Counted from the first letter of the stretch, positions 1-7,499 are shown. The stretch is DNA of 15,735 bases from an uncultured bacterium (GCA_905215615.1 CAJMQM010000022.1:1-15735), one strand, 5' to 3'. Notes: generated from the sequence alone by a model not told the origin. Numbers and translations: made by a program.

Positions 1-359
1 CTAACTGCATTTCCTGTTTTTTCGTCATGGTTGCCTATTGCTGTCATTATTTCTGTTCTTTTATCTGCTTCCATGCCCATGTCTTTTAATATTTGGTATG
101 CTAAAATAGCACCTGTATGTGCATGGTCTACTCTATTAACACAATTGCCTATGTCGTGCATATAACCTGCAATTTTAGCAAGTTCTATTCTTTCTTCTGG
201 GTAATTTAAAGCAGAAAGCACCTCTGCTGCTCTGTTTGATACAATAGTTGCATGTCTTATAGAGTGCTCTGTATAACCTAATTCATTAAGTTGTTTTTGT
301 GAACTAGATATTAATGCTTTTATGTCTTCATTGTTTTTCACATCTTCAAAAGTTACCAT
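1..359 (-). CDS. HD-domain phosphohydrolase, C-terminus cut off by window edge
   Basis: About 119 N-terminal residues of an HD-superfamily protein; the rest lies beyond position 1. The metal-binding pattern is visible: His36 (in SIRHA), the His68-Asp69 doublet (YMHDIGN), and His79/His81 (VDHAHTG), followed by a further NHDE. HD proteins are metal-dependent phosphohydrolases acting on nucleotides or related phosphoesters; the substrate of this one cannot be read from the sequence. The ATG start has a good GGAGG six bases upstream (GGAGGATTTTA-ATG). The gene follows polA with a 75-base gap, but a sigma-A-like promoter in that gap suggests it can be transcribed alone. HD superfamily membership is secure; a specific function is not assigned. 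Confidence 0.85.
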   Translation of the reverse strand, partial: MVTFEDVKNNEDIKALISSSQKQLNELGYTEHSIRHATIVSNRAAEVLSALNYPEERIELAKIAGYMHDIGNCVNRVDHAHTGAILAYQILKDMGMEADKRTEIMTAIGNHDEKTGNAV

Positions 360-387
360 TAAAATCCTCCATTTTCTTACTTTTAGT

Positions 388-416
388 ATTGTATATTAAA
401 ACCATAAAAATATCAA
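388..416 (-). promoter_or_regulatory. sigma-A-type promoter for the HD-domain gene
   Basis: Read on the minus strand, TTGATA (411-416) and TACAAT (388-393) are separated by exactly 17 bases. Each matches five of six consensus positions. It lies between the polA stop and the HD-domain start, about 30 bases ahead of the ATG. The -35 overlaps the loop and one arm of a short hairpin. Confidence 0.6.
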
Positions 417-427
417 CTATTTTTATG
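403..427 (-). repeat. 10-bp perfect inverted repeat after polA
   Basis: The arms CATAAAAATA (403-412) and TATTTTTATG (418-427) are perfectly complementary around a 5-base loop. The hairpin sits 7 bases past the polA stop codon and overlaps the -35 of the HD-gene promoter. On the minus strand it is followed by GTTTTAATA, only a weak T-rich tail, so it could be a poor terminator for the polA transcript, a processing site, or a protein site over the promoter. Confidence 0.45.
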
Positions 428-434
428 TAATTAT

Positions 435-3164
435 TTACTTTACATCATACCAAGATGTTGCTTCTGAAGTTTCTACTTTAAGAGGTACATCTAGTTTTGT
501 TGCACTTTCCATACTTTCTTCTAAAATTTCTTTTACTCTTTCTTTTACATTTTCGTTGCACTCTATAATAAGTTCATCGTGAATTTGTAAAACAAGTTTT
601 GCATCTAATTTTTCTTCTTGCAGTTTATTAAATACATCTATCATTGCAATTTTCATTATATCTGCTGCGGTTCCTTGTATTGGGGTATTCATTGCAGCAC
701 GGCTTCCAAACTGCCTTATCATATAATTATTTGATTTAAGCTCTGGAATATATCTTCTTCTATGAAATAGAGTTTCTACATAGCCATCTTCTTTTGCCTT
801 TTCTACAATGTTGTCCATAAATGCTTTTACTCCACTATATTTTTCAAGATATTGTTTTATATATTCTTTTGCTTTTTTGTTGCTTATTCCTAATTGCTGT
901 GCTAAACCATAGTCGCTAATGCCATATACAATTCCAAAGTTTACAGCCTTTGCTTCGCTTCTTTGTTCTTTTGTTACATCTTCTATTGGAATTCCTAAAA
1001 CTTTAGAAGCAGCTTGTTTGTGTATGTCTTCATTATTTTTAAATGCTTCTATCATATGCTCGTCTTTAGAAATGTGTGCTAAAACTCTTAATTCTATTTG
1101 TGAATAATCTGCATCAATAAATATATTTCCATTTCTAGTGTTAAATGCTTTTCTTATTTGTTTTCCTTGTTCCATCCTTGTAGGAATATTTTGCAAGTTT
1201 GGTTCTGTACTACTTATTCTACCTGTTGCTGTTATTGTTTGGTGGAAATATGAGTGTATTCTTTGAGTATTAGGATTTATGTATGGTATTAGCCCTTCTA
1301 CATATGTTGAATTTAATTTTACTAAACTTCTATATTCTAATATTTTCTCAATTACAGGATGTTCTTGTAATAGTTTTTCTAATATATCTGAATCTGTAGA
1401 ATATCCTGTTTTTGTTTTCTTATAAACCGGTAGCTTTAATTTTTCAAACAATATTTTTCCTAGTTGTTGTGTAGAATTTATATTAAATTCTTCTCCTACT
1501 AAATTGTATATATCTTGTTTTACACTTTCTATTTGTTCTTTTAGCTTGTTTCCAAATGAAATTAATTCTTCTTTATCTATAGGCATACCATTAAATTGCA
1601 TTTCTCCCAATACTTTTACAAGTGGCATTTCTATATTGTTAAATAAGTCTGTTAAGTTTTCTTCTTCTAATTTTTGTTTTGTAACTTCGTAAATTTTGCT
1701 AATACAATAGCTGTATATGTCATTTTTCATTTCATCATAGCCATTGTTTTCATCTTCTACACCTGTAAATAAGTCTAATTGCCTATTTCCTTGTTTACTT
1801 ACACCTTGCTTTTTTAAATATTCTTCTATATACATATTTAAGTATTGTATGCTTAAATCTTCAATTGTGTATTTAGATTCTGTTGGATTTAGGTCATATG
1901 CTGCAATTTTTGTATCATAAAATATTGAATTCATTGTAATTCCAATTTGTTTTAGTATTACATAATCTTCTGCTATATCATGACCAAATTTTAGTATTTC
2001 CGTGTCTTCAAATATATCTTTAAATTTTTCTACTACAAACTTTTCATTATTTACTTGTATAGAAAAAACTTTGTTTTCATTGTATATACTAATTAGTTTT
2101 ATTTTTTTGTGAATTATTTTTCCTTCTTCTTCACATTTATCTTTTAACATGGAAAAAACTATTTTTTTATCTTTTTTTATTTTATTTATAACTTCTTCTA
2201 TTTCTTCATCTTTTATTCTTATTTGTTTTGTTTTAAATAGTTCTTTATTTGAATCGTATTGAGTTTCTTCTTTGTCTTCTTTAAGGTTAAACCTTTCCAT
2301 AAATCTATTAAAGTTTAATTCTTTAAATTTCTCTACTACTTTTTCTTTGTTCCACTCTTTTACTTTTAAATCATCTATTTTGTTTTCAAGTGGTACTTCT
2401 CTATTAATAGTTCCAAGTGTTTTAGATAAATATGCCATTTCCTTATCTGCTATTAGTTTCTCTTTAGTTTTTGGTTTTAAGTCATCTTTTCCTTCTTCAA
2501 TAGCTTTATATAGTTTATCTATATTCCCATATTTTTTTATCAGTTCTAATGCTGTTTTTTCTCCTATTCCTGAAACTCCAGGAATATTGTCTGATGTATC
2601 TCCCATAAGTCCTTTTACTTCTATAAGTTGTTTAGGCTTAATTCCATACTTTTCCACTATTGCTGTTTCATCAAAATAATCTACTTCGGTTTTTCCAACT
2701 TTAGTATGTGGAATTCTTATAGTAACTTTATTTGAGGCAAGCTGAAAGGTGTCTCTATCTCCTGAAACTATTACAACATCTAAACCTTTTTTCTCAGCTT
2801 CTTTTGAAAGAGTACCTAATATATCGTCTGCCTCATATGTTTCTTTCTCTATAATTGTAATATTCATGTCTGTTAATATTTCTTTAACTATTGGCATTTG
2901 TTCTGCAAGCTCATTTGGCATACCTTTTCTGTTTGCTTTATAGCCTTCATACATTTTATGCCTTGCTGTAGGAGCTTTTAAGTCAAATGCAACAGCTATA
3001 TATTCTGGCTTTATATCCTCTAATACTTTAAATAGTATTGCCAAGAAGCCATATACTGCATTAGTATATTTGCCATCTTTTGTTGTTAACATTTTAGAGC
3101 CCATAATTCCATAAAATGCCCTGTTTAAAATACTATTTCCATCTATTAAAACTAATTTTCCCAT
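435..3164 (-). CDS. polA: DNA polymerase I
   Basis: Full-length 909-residue family A DNA polymerase, which fills gaps in excision repair and removes Okazaki primers. Residues 1-290 are the 5'-3' nuclease, with acidic metal ligands in IDGN (Asp8), AFD (Asp61), EADD (111-114), SGDRD (134-138) and GDTSDN (188-193), then a helix-hairpin-helix (GVSGIGEKTA). Residues 315-500 correspond to the 3'-5' exonuclease domain but are degenerate: the DxE pair is replaced (FSMLKDK, 337-343), so proofreading is probably absent, as in Bacillus and Thermus Pol I. Residues 510-909 are the polymerase: motif A DYSQIELR with catalytic Asp686, O-helix with Arg735, Lys739, Phe743 and Tyr747, and motif C IHDE with His862 and Asp863. 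The ATG at 3164 has only a weak ribosome binding site of its own (AAGAAAAT). The better one, AAAGGAG at 3193-3199, is 28 bases away and serves a possible mini-ORF that overlaps the start. Probably last gene of the rpiA operon. Confidence 0.98.
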   Translation of the reverse strand: MGKLVLIDGNSILNRAFYGIMGSKMLTTKDGKYTNAVYGFLAILFKVLEDIKPEYIAVAFDLKAPTARHKMYEGYKANRKGMPNELAEQMPIVKEILTDMNITIIEKETYEADDILGTLSKEAEKKGLDVVIVSGDRDTFQLASNKVTIRIPHTKVGKTEVDYFDETAIVEKYGIKPKQLIEVKGLMGDTSDNIPGVSGIGEKTALELIKKYGNIDKLYKAIEEGKDDLKPKTKEKLIADKEMAYLSKTLGTINREVPLENKIDDLKVKEWNKEKVVEKFKELNFNRFMERFNLKEDKEETQYDSNKELFKTKQIRIKDEEIEEVINKIKKDKKIVFSMLKDKCEEEGKIIHKKIKLISIYNENKVFSIQVNNEKFVVEKFKDIFEDTEILKFGHDIAEDYVILKQIGITMNSIFYDTKIAAYDLNPTESKYTIEDLSIQYLNMYIEEYLKKQGVSKQGNRQLDLFTGVEDENNGYDEMKNDIYSYCISKIYEVTKQKLEEENLTDLFNNIEMPLVKVLGEMQFNGMPIDKEELISFGNKLKEQIESVKQDIYNLVGEEFNINSTQQLGKILFEKLKLPVYKKTKTGYSTDSDILEKLLQEHPVIEKILEYRSLVKLNSTYVEGLIPYINPNTQRIHSYFHQTITATGRISSTEPNLQNIPTRMEQGKQIRKAFNTRNGNIFIDADYSQIELRVLAHISKDEHMIEAFKNNEDIHKQAASKVLGIPIEDVTKEQRSEAKAVNFGIVYGISDYGLAQQLGISNKKAKEYIKQYLEKYSGVKAFMDNIVEKAKEDGYVETLFHRRRYIPELKSNNYMIRQFGSRAAMNTPIQGTAADIMKIAMIDVFNKLQEEKLDAKLVLQIHDELIIECNENVKERVKEILEESMESATKLDVPLKVETSEATSWYDVK

Positions 3165-3190
3165 ATTTTCTTATGATATATAAATACCAT
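3152..3190 (-). CDS. possible 12-codon leader peptide overlapping the polA start
   Basis: ATG at 3188-3190 opens a 12-residue frame (MVFIYHKKIWEN) ending with TAG at 3152-3154, inside the polA coding sequence in another frame. The only good Shine-Dalgarno sequence ahead of polA, AAAGGAG, sits just 2 bases before this ATG but 28 bases before the polA ATG. Ribosomes ending here could re-initiate at polA, which would be translational coupling. The short spacing and tiny size keep confidence low. Confidence 0.25.
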   Translation of the reverse strand: MVFIYHKKIWEN

Positions 3191-3222
3191 AACTCCTTTT
3201 GTAATTATTTAGGTTTTTAATA

Positions 3223-3243
3223 AAGGTTTTACCTATAAACCTT
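3223..3243 (-). repeat. small hairpin between transglutaminase-like gene and polA
   Basis: A 7-bp perfect stem (AAGGTTT at 3223-3229 against AAACCTT at 3237-3243) with a 7-base loop lies about 20 bases past the upstream gene's stop. A second AAACCT copy follows on the minus strand, so the AGGTTT arm has two possible partners. The T-rich tail is poor, so I read it as a weak attenuator or processing hairpin at most. Confidence 0.3.
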
Positions 3244-3261
3244 CCTATATATAATAAATTT

Positions 3262-4479
3262 TTATATGCTAAGTTCTACGCCTTTTTCTGCTAAGTCCGC
3301 TTTACTAATTTCACCATATTGTTTAGTTTTATAGTTAAAGCTGTAATATTTTTTACTTTCATCTTCTTCATTTATAATGAATACAATTTTTCTTGGTAGT
3401 TCTTTTGTATCTTCATATACAAAGCTATCTACTTGCATTCTTTTGGCAAATTCTATATCTGTACTTTTTGATAATACCCATTTTATTATTTCAATATAAT
3501 CACTATCTGTTGGTCTACCTATAGCTTTTATTTGTTTTATTCTTTCTATAAAGTTTAATGCCTTTTCATTAAATGTTTTGCCCTCTAAATTATTTGCAAG
3601 TTTGCTTAGGTATTCGTCTGTATATTCTCCTCCAAAGTTATCTAAGTAGCCTATCTCTCTATCTATCTCTTCTTTTTCTTTATCTTCTAAACTTGAAAAT
3701 TCATATTCATCTACTTCTGATTGTTTTAAATTATGAGAGTTTTCTTCAAACTTTTCTTTTGAAATAGCATAATTCCTACTTCTTAATCCAAATTTTAATT
3801 TTGCTGAATCAAATGTCGGGTCTGTTAAATAATCATTTCCTTCACTATCACTTATCATTACATAATCGTGGTCATCTTCTGACAAAATATTGCTATCTAA
3901 CCCGCATCTGTAACATAAGTAATCATACATTGATGCAAATGAAGCACATATTCCCCAGTTTTTAGTAATTGCTGTAAATATATTTCTTGAATATCTTTCA
4001 TGGATTCCAGCATTTGTTGTGTGCTCCAAAACATTTAAGTCATACGATAACATTATTCCTGTTTGATTATATAAATATTTATACTTTTGCATTTCACTCC
4101 AGTTAGGATTTAATCCATTTATAATTTCTTCAAAAAACTTTTCTCCATCAAAAAATTCATTTGGACTAATTGGAACAATTTTGTTTCCTCCTGGTTTTTC
4201 TGTTTTAAATCTTACTTTAAATTCAGGAGCTAGCCTTTTTATTATTTCCATCTTTTGGCTAGTTGGTATATATGTACTAGTTGCTATTGGAGAAATATAT
4301 TGCTTAAAATTAGCTAAAATGTATTCTAAATCATCATCTTTAATAGTATCTATATCTTCAAGTACTGAGTTTTTTACTATTATTCTTCCATTTTTCTTTA
4401 TATCTATTTGTCCTTGAAAAGAAGTTAATTTAGGTATATTCTGTTCTTTGTCTAAGTCTATAAATACTTTGTTATTTAT
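3262..4479 (-). CDS. transglutaminase-like cysteine protease-fold protein with apparent non-AUG start
   Basis: Cytoplasmic-looking protein with a transglutaminase-like core. Counting from the proposed start at 4479 (405 residues), the Cys-His-Asp triad is Cys178 (in NWGICASFAS), His204 (DDHDYVM) and Asp220 (YLTDPTFD); the spacing and the DPTFD ending are typical of the superfamily. No signal peptide or membrane segment is seen, and substrate and role are unknown. Start choice is unusual. The first ATG is at 4251, giving 329 residues, with no ribosome binding site. The frame stays open upstream to a strong AGGAGG at 4488-4493 and contains no ATG, GTG or TTG there. The codon at ideal spacing (8 bases) is ATA at 4477-4479, giving IleAsnAsnLys..., and ATT at 4480-4482 is 5 bases away. 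Either a rare AUA/AUU start is used or an original ATG has mutated or been misread. It lies between the thioesterase gene and polA. Confidence 0.75.
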   Translation of the reverse strand: MNNKVFIDLDKEQNIPKLTSFQGQIDIKKNGRIIVKNSVLEDIDTIKDDDLEYILANFKQYISPIATSTYIPTSQKMEIIKRLAPEFKVRFKTEKPGGNKIVPISPNEFFDGEKFFEEIINGLNPNWSEMQKYKYLYNQTGIMLSYDLNVLEHTTNAGIHERYSRNIFTAITKNWGICASFASMYDYLCYRCGLDSNILSEDDHDYVMISDSEGNDYLTDPTFDSAKLKFGLRSRNYAISKEKFEENSHNLKQSEVDEYEFSSLEDKEKEEIDREIGYLDNFGGEYTDEYLSKLANNLEGKTFNEKALNFIERIKQIKAIGRPTDSDYIEIIKWVLSKSTDIEFAKRMQVDSFVYEDTKELPRKIVFIINEEDESKKYYSFNYKTKQYGEISKADLAEKGVELSI

Positions 4480-4487
4480 AATAATCG

Positions 4488-4493
4488 CCTCCT
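4488..4493 (-). promoter_or_regulatory. strong ribosome binding site with no ATG behind it
   Basis: AGGAGG lies 24 bases past the stop of the thioesterase gene. The next in-frame codons after it are ATT and ATA, 5 and 8 bases away, and the nearest ATG in the transglutaminase-like frame is about 240 bases downstream. This site decides the N-terminus proposed for that gene. Confidence 0.7.
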
Positions 4494-4517
4494 TCTGGAC
4501 ACATAATTTGTTGTTTA

Positions 4518-5021
4518 CTATTTTTCAAAATTTATTTCTTTAACATTGTCTTCTATTAGGTAGCACATTTCTTCGTGTGCCTCAATATTTTTAGCAATTT
4601 GCTCTACACTAAGTTTTATGTATTTTAATTCTGCATTTGCAAGTAGAGTTCCTTTTTTATCAAATATTTCTGATTTTATTGTAAAAAATTTTGGTGTTTC
4701 TTTTTCTACTATTCCTTTTCCTATTAATTCTTCATCATATGGTACAGGTTTTCTAAATTTAACTTCCATAGACATGGTAACTCCAAAATCATATTCAGAT
4801 GTTTTTGCCCATAGTGCTCTTAATCCTAATTCGTCTAACATTGTTGCTATTAGCCCTCCATGTACTCTTTGTGGAAAGCTTTGGTGATTTTCGGTATATC
4901 TAAATGGTGTCATTACACTTCCATCTTCCATATTATAGAATTGGGCTTTTAGCCCAATTGGGTTGTCCATACCACATATAATACACATTTTACTATTTCT
5001 TTGTTTGCTTAAAACTTTCAC
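4518..5021 (-). CDS. PaaI-like hotdog-fold thioesterase
   Basis: A 167-residue hotdog protein of the PaaI/YdiI acyl-CoA thioesterase type. The HGG motif (His54-Gly55-Gly56 in QRVHGGLIATMLDE) begins the central helix, and Asp63/Glu64 lie where catalytic acids sit in this family. MEVKFRKPVP is the usual following strand. Residues 12-17 carry a MCIICG segment whose two cysteines (13 and 16) recall half of a zinc knuckle, often seen at the start of clostridial members. The start is GTG at 5019-5021, chosen because GGAGG sits six bases ahead, inside the last codons of queH; an ATG eleven codons later lacks a binding site. queH ends one base before this start, so the two are translationally coupled. 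The acyl substrate is unknown. Confidence 0.85.
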   Translation of the reverse strand: MKVLSKQRNSKMCIICGMDNPIGLKAQFYNMEDGSVMTPFRYTENHQSFPQRVHGGLIATMLDELGLRALWAKTSEYDFGVTMSMEVKFRKPVPYDEELIGKGIVEKETPKFFTIKSEIFDKKGTLLANAELKYIKLSVEQIAKNIEAHEEMCYLIEDNVKEINFEK

Positions 5022-5022
5022 T

Positions 5023-5580
5023 TTAATCCTCCATTTTGTCTTTTTTTATCTTCTTACTATATCTATCTTCTTCTGAAAATATACATCCACAATATTTTTG
5101 CATATACAAGCCAAGCTCTCTTGCTTTAGCTTGTCCTTCTCTAAATCCTATTCTGAAATCTCTATAAACAAATTCTATACTATATTTTTCTGCAAGTTCT
5201 TCTGCTATTTGTTTTATAGCCTCATGATTTTGATATATGCTAACTAATAATGTTGTAGAAAATGCATCATAGCCATTTTCTTTTGCATATTTTACAGTTT
5301 CTTCTAGCCTTACTCTATAGCAATAATTTATACATCTATTTTTTAAATCTCCTATAACATTTTTACAAAATTCATCTAATCCATAATCTTCGTGAAATAT
5401 GGCTTTTACATTAATACTTTCTGTATATTCTTTTAAGCAGTCTCTTCTTGCTTTATATTCCATATATGGATGTATATTTGGATTATACCAATATACTGTT
5501 GGTTCTATTCCTTCACTTCTTAGTTTGTCTATACAATATACACTACATGGTGCACAGCAAGTATGTAATAATAGTTTCAT
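5023..5580 (-). CDS. queH: epoxyqueuosine reductase QueH
   Basis: A 185-residue protein of the QueH (former DUF208) family, the alternative to QueG that reduces epoxyqueuosine to queuosine, the last step in making the modified wobble base of GUN-anticodon tRNAs. The family pattern of conserved cysteines is complete: the N-terminal HTCCAPCS (Cys8, Cys9, Cys12), NRCINYCYRVRLEET in the middle, and YCGCIFSEEDRY near the C-terminus. These bind the iron-sulfur and metal centres in characterised members. The ATG has an AGGAG site eight bases upstream. The gene overlaps no neighbour upstream but runs into the thioesterase gene. It follows ruvB across a 102-base gap with a long inverted repeat; in many Firmicutes ruvAB is followed by other queuosine genes (queA, tgt). 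Confidence 0.93.
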   Translation of the reverse strand: MKLLLHTCCAPCSVYCIDKLRSEGIEPTVYWYNPNIHPYMEYKARRDCLKEYTESINVKAIFHEDYGLDEFCKNVIGDLKNRCINYCYRVRLEETVKYAKENGYDAFSTTLLVSIYQNHEAIKQIAEELAEKYSIEFVYRDFRIGFREGQAKARELGLYMQKYCGCIFSEEDRYSKKIKKDKMED

Positions 5581-5606
5581 TTTATTTCTCCTAAATTAGT
5601 CTATTT

Positions 5607-5618
5607 GATTAATTAATC
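5607..5618 (-). repeat. 12-bp perfect palindrome upstream of queH
   Basis: GATTAATTAATC reads the same on both strands. It lies 27 bases before the queH start codon and 8 bases from the larger inverted repeat. Self-complementary sites of this size are typical of dimeric regulators, but AT richness makes chance occurrence plausible. Confidence 0.35.
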
Positions 5619-5625
5619 CATTGTT

Positions 5626-5669
5626 TTTAGATATTTAATATATTTTAAGTTATATATTAAATATCTAAA
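5626..5669 (-). repeat. 18-bp perfect inverted repeat between ruvB and queH
   Basis: The arms TTTAGATATTTAATATAT (5626-5643) and ATATATTAAATATCTAAA (5652-5669) are perfectly complementary around an 8-base spacer. On the minus strand, the direction of transcription, no T-run follows, so it is not a standard intrinsic terminator for the ruvB transcript. On the plus strand it is followed by a T-rich stretch, but no plus-strand gene points into it. It could be an mRNA stability or processing hairpin, or a DNA-binding site. Confidence 0.6.
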
Positions 5670-5682
5670 TTTTCTTACTTTT

Positions 5683-6687
5683 TTAATTTAGATGTTGTAT
5701 TCCTAAATGCTCGTATGCTGCTGGAAGTGCAATTCTTCCTTTTGGGGTACGTGCTATAAATCCAACTTGTACTAGATATGGTTCATACACATCTTCTATT
5801 GTTTCTGGTTCTTCTCCAATTGTTACTGCAATAGTGTCAATTCCTACTGGTTTTCCCATATATGTATTTATTAATGCATCTAGTATTTTTCTATCTATTT
5901 CATCAAGTCCTATTTCGTCTATCTCTAGCCTATTAAGTGCTACTCTTGCTATTTCTATTGTGATGTTTCCATCTCCTAAAACAGCTGCATAGTCTCTAAC
6001 TCTTTTTAAAAGTCTGTTTGCAATTCTGGGTGTACCTCTTGAACGTCTAGCAATTTCTGTAGCTGCTGTTTCGTCTATTTCTATATTTAATATTCCTGCA
6101 GACCTTTTTATAATTGTTTTTAAGTCTTCTATATCATATAGTTCTAGTCTATCTACAATTCCGAATCTATCTCTTAGTGGTGTAGTTAATGCTCCTGCTC
6201 TAGTGGTAGCACCTATTAGAGTAAATTTAGGTAGGTCTAATCTTATTGCTCTAGCGCTAGCACCTTTTCCTATTACAATATCTAATGTATAATCTTCCAT
6301 AGCAGGATATAAAATTTCTTCTACACTTTTATTTATTCTGTGTATTTCATCTATAAATAAAACATCAAATTCATTTAAGTTTGTTAGCAAAGCAGCTAAG
6401 TCTCCTGGCTTTTCTATTGCAGGTCCTGATGTAACTTTTATGTTTGAATTCATTTCATTTGCAATAATATTAGCAAGGGTAGTTTTTCCAAGTCCTGGAG
6501 GACCATATAATAGCACATGGTCTAATGGCTCTTTTCTTTTTTTTGCCGCTTCTATATAAATTTTCATGTTTTCTTTTACTTTTGTCTGCCCTATGTATTC
6601 TTCTAATACTCTTGGTCTTAAAGAGTTTTCTATCCTTTCTTCAAGGCTATTTTCTAGTTCTGGGCTTACAATTCTATCTTCGTCCAT
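5683..6687 (-). CDS. ruvB: Holliday junction branch migration helicase RuvB
   Basis: A 334-residue AAA+ ATPase, the usual family length. It forms the hexameric motor that with RuvA drives branch migration of Holliday junctions during recombinational repair. Visible in order: Walker A GPPGLGKT (62-69), Walker B FIDEIH (111-116), sensor 1 GATTRAG (159-165), the arginine finger region LRDRFG (171-176), sensor 2 GTPRIANR, and a C-terminal winged helix ending YLVQVGFIARTPKGR. The ATG has an AGGAGG site. It starts 25 bases after the rpiA stop, so the two are co-transcribed. ruvA, normally directly upstream, is not here and must be elsewhere in the genome. Confidence 0.98.
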   Translation of the reverse strand: MDEDRIVSPELENSLEERIENSLRPRVLEEYIGQTKVKENMKIYIEAAKKRKEPLDHVLLYGPPGLGKTTLANIIANEMNSNIKVTSGPAIEKPGDLAALLTNLNEFDVLFIDEIHRINKSVEEILYPAMEDYTLDIVIGKGASARAIRLDLPKFTLIGATTRAGALTTPLRDRFGIVDRLELYDIEDLKTIIKRSAGILNIEIDETAATEIARRSRGTPRIANRLLKRVRDYAAVLGDGNITIEIARVALNRLEIDEIGLDEIDRKILDALINTYMGKPVGIDTIAVTIGEEPETIEDVYEPYLVQVGFIARTPKGRIALPAAYEHLGIQHLN

Positions 6688-6712
6688 AACTCCTCCTGCT
6701 TTAAATATTAGA

Positions 6713-7423
6713 TTATTTATTTTCTTCTGGTTTTATTATTTCTACATTGTAATCCATAAATAATCCGCTTTCTACAACTCCTACTATTGTTTTAATGTCT
6801 TCTTCTAGTCCATCATATATTTCAACAAATTTTGTATCTAATATTACATTTTCGTTTTCTGTTATAACTGGACCATCCTTTTTTTCTGCTTTTCTTAAAA
6901 TTGCACTTTGAGCACCTAAATCTTCTAAAGCTTCTTTAACACTATTAGTTGCTTCTGGAATTACTTCTATTGGTATAGTTAATTCGCAACTATTAAATTC
7001 TTCTACGACTTTACTTTTATCTACTAGAATATAAGTTATTCCTGCATTTACCATGTTTAGTTTTTCTTTAAACATAGCTGCTCCTCTGCCTTTTATAATC
7101 CAATTTTGTTTGTTTACTTTATCTGCACCATCAAATCCCCAATCTGGTTTGTGTGCTAGAATACTAGTAATTGGAATTTTTAAATCTTGGCATAATGCTT
7201 TCATTTCATATGATGTTGGTATTGCTAAAATATTTAATCCTTCTCTTTCTATTTTTTCTGCAATTTCCATTGCTGCTAAATATGATGTAGAACCAGAGCC
7301 AAAACCAATTATATCTCCATCTTTTACTTTTTCTGCAACTTTTTTTGCAACTTCCATTTTTTCTTCTTTATTTGATATATTTTCAGGAATAATGTCCTCT
7401 GAAATTTTATTTAACCACTCCAT
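6713..7423 (-). CDS. rpiA: ribose-5-phosphate isomerase A, divergent
   Basis: A 236-residue RpiA-type enzyme interconverting ribose 5-phosphate and ribulose 5-phosphate in the non-oxidative pentose phosphate pathway. The phosphate-binding loop is GFGSGSTSYLA (40-50). Active-site residues align with the characterised enzymes: Asp98 and Asp101 in FDGAD, Lys111 and Glu120 in IKGRGAAMFKEK. The loop is usually KGGGA; here an arginine (113) replaces a glycine, and DGAD is followed by Lys rather than Glu, so this is a divergent member. A 20-residue N-terminal extension precedes the core. The ATG has a GGAGG site. First gene of the operon, immediately behind a strong sigma-A promoter. Confidence 0.92.
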   Translation of the reverse strand: MEWLNKISEDIIPENISNKEEKMEVAKKVAEKVKDGDIIGFGSGSTSYLAAMEIAEKIEREGLNILAIPTSYEMKALCQDLKIPITSILAHKPDWGFDGADKVNKQNWIIKGRGAAMFKEKLNMVNAGITYILVDKSKVVEEFNSCELTIPIEVIPEATNSVKEALEDLGAQSAILRKAEKKDGPVITENENVILDTKFVEIYDGLEEDIKTIVGVVESGLFMDYNVEIIKPEENK

Positions 7424-7449
7424 ATTTTTCCTCCTTTTGCACTTTTTAA

Positions 7450-7478
7450 ATTATATCATTAACTTTTATTATCGTAAA
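7450..7478 (-). promoter_or_regulatory. sigma-A promoter of the rpiA-ruvB-queH-polA operon
   Basis: On the minus strand TTTACG (7473-7478) is followed after exactly 17 bases by a perfect TATAAT (7450-7455), with a TG one base before the -10 (extended -10). It lies between the terminator of the upstream gene and the rpiA ribosome binding site, so it is well placed to drive the run of genes down to polA. Confidence 0.75.
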
Positions 7479-7499
7479 CGAATTTTTGCATTTTTTCTT

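Noticed and set aside
2272..2679. 135-residue plus-strand reading frame
   Set aside because: It is antisense to the 5'-nuclease domain of polA and its composition mirrors the AT-rich codon use of that gene.
4472..4504. 10-codon ORF (MCPEGGDYYK) overlapping the strong AGGAGG
   Set aside because: It has no ribosome binding site of its own and its codons are just the binding site and spacer read in another frame.
5626..5669. Intrinsic terminator after ruvB
   Set aside because: The stem is perfect but A/T only and no T-run follows in the direction of transcription.
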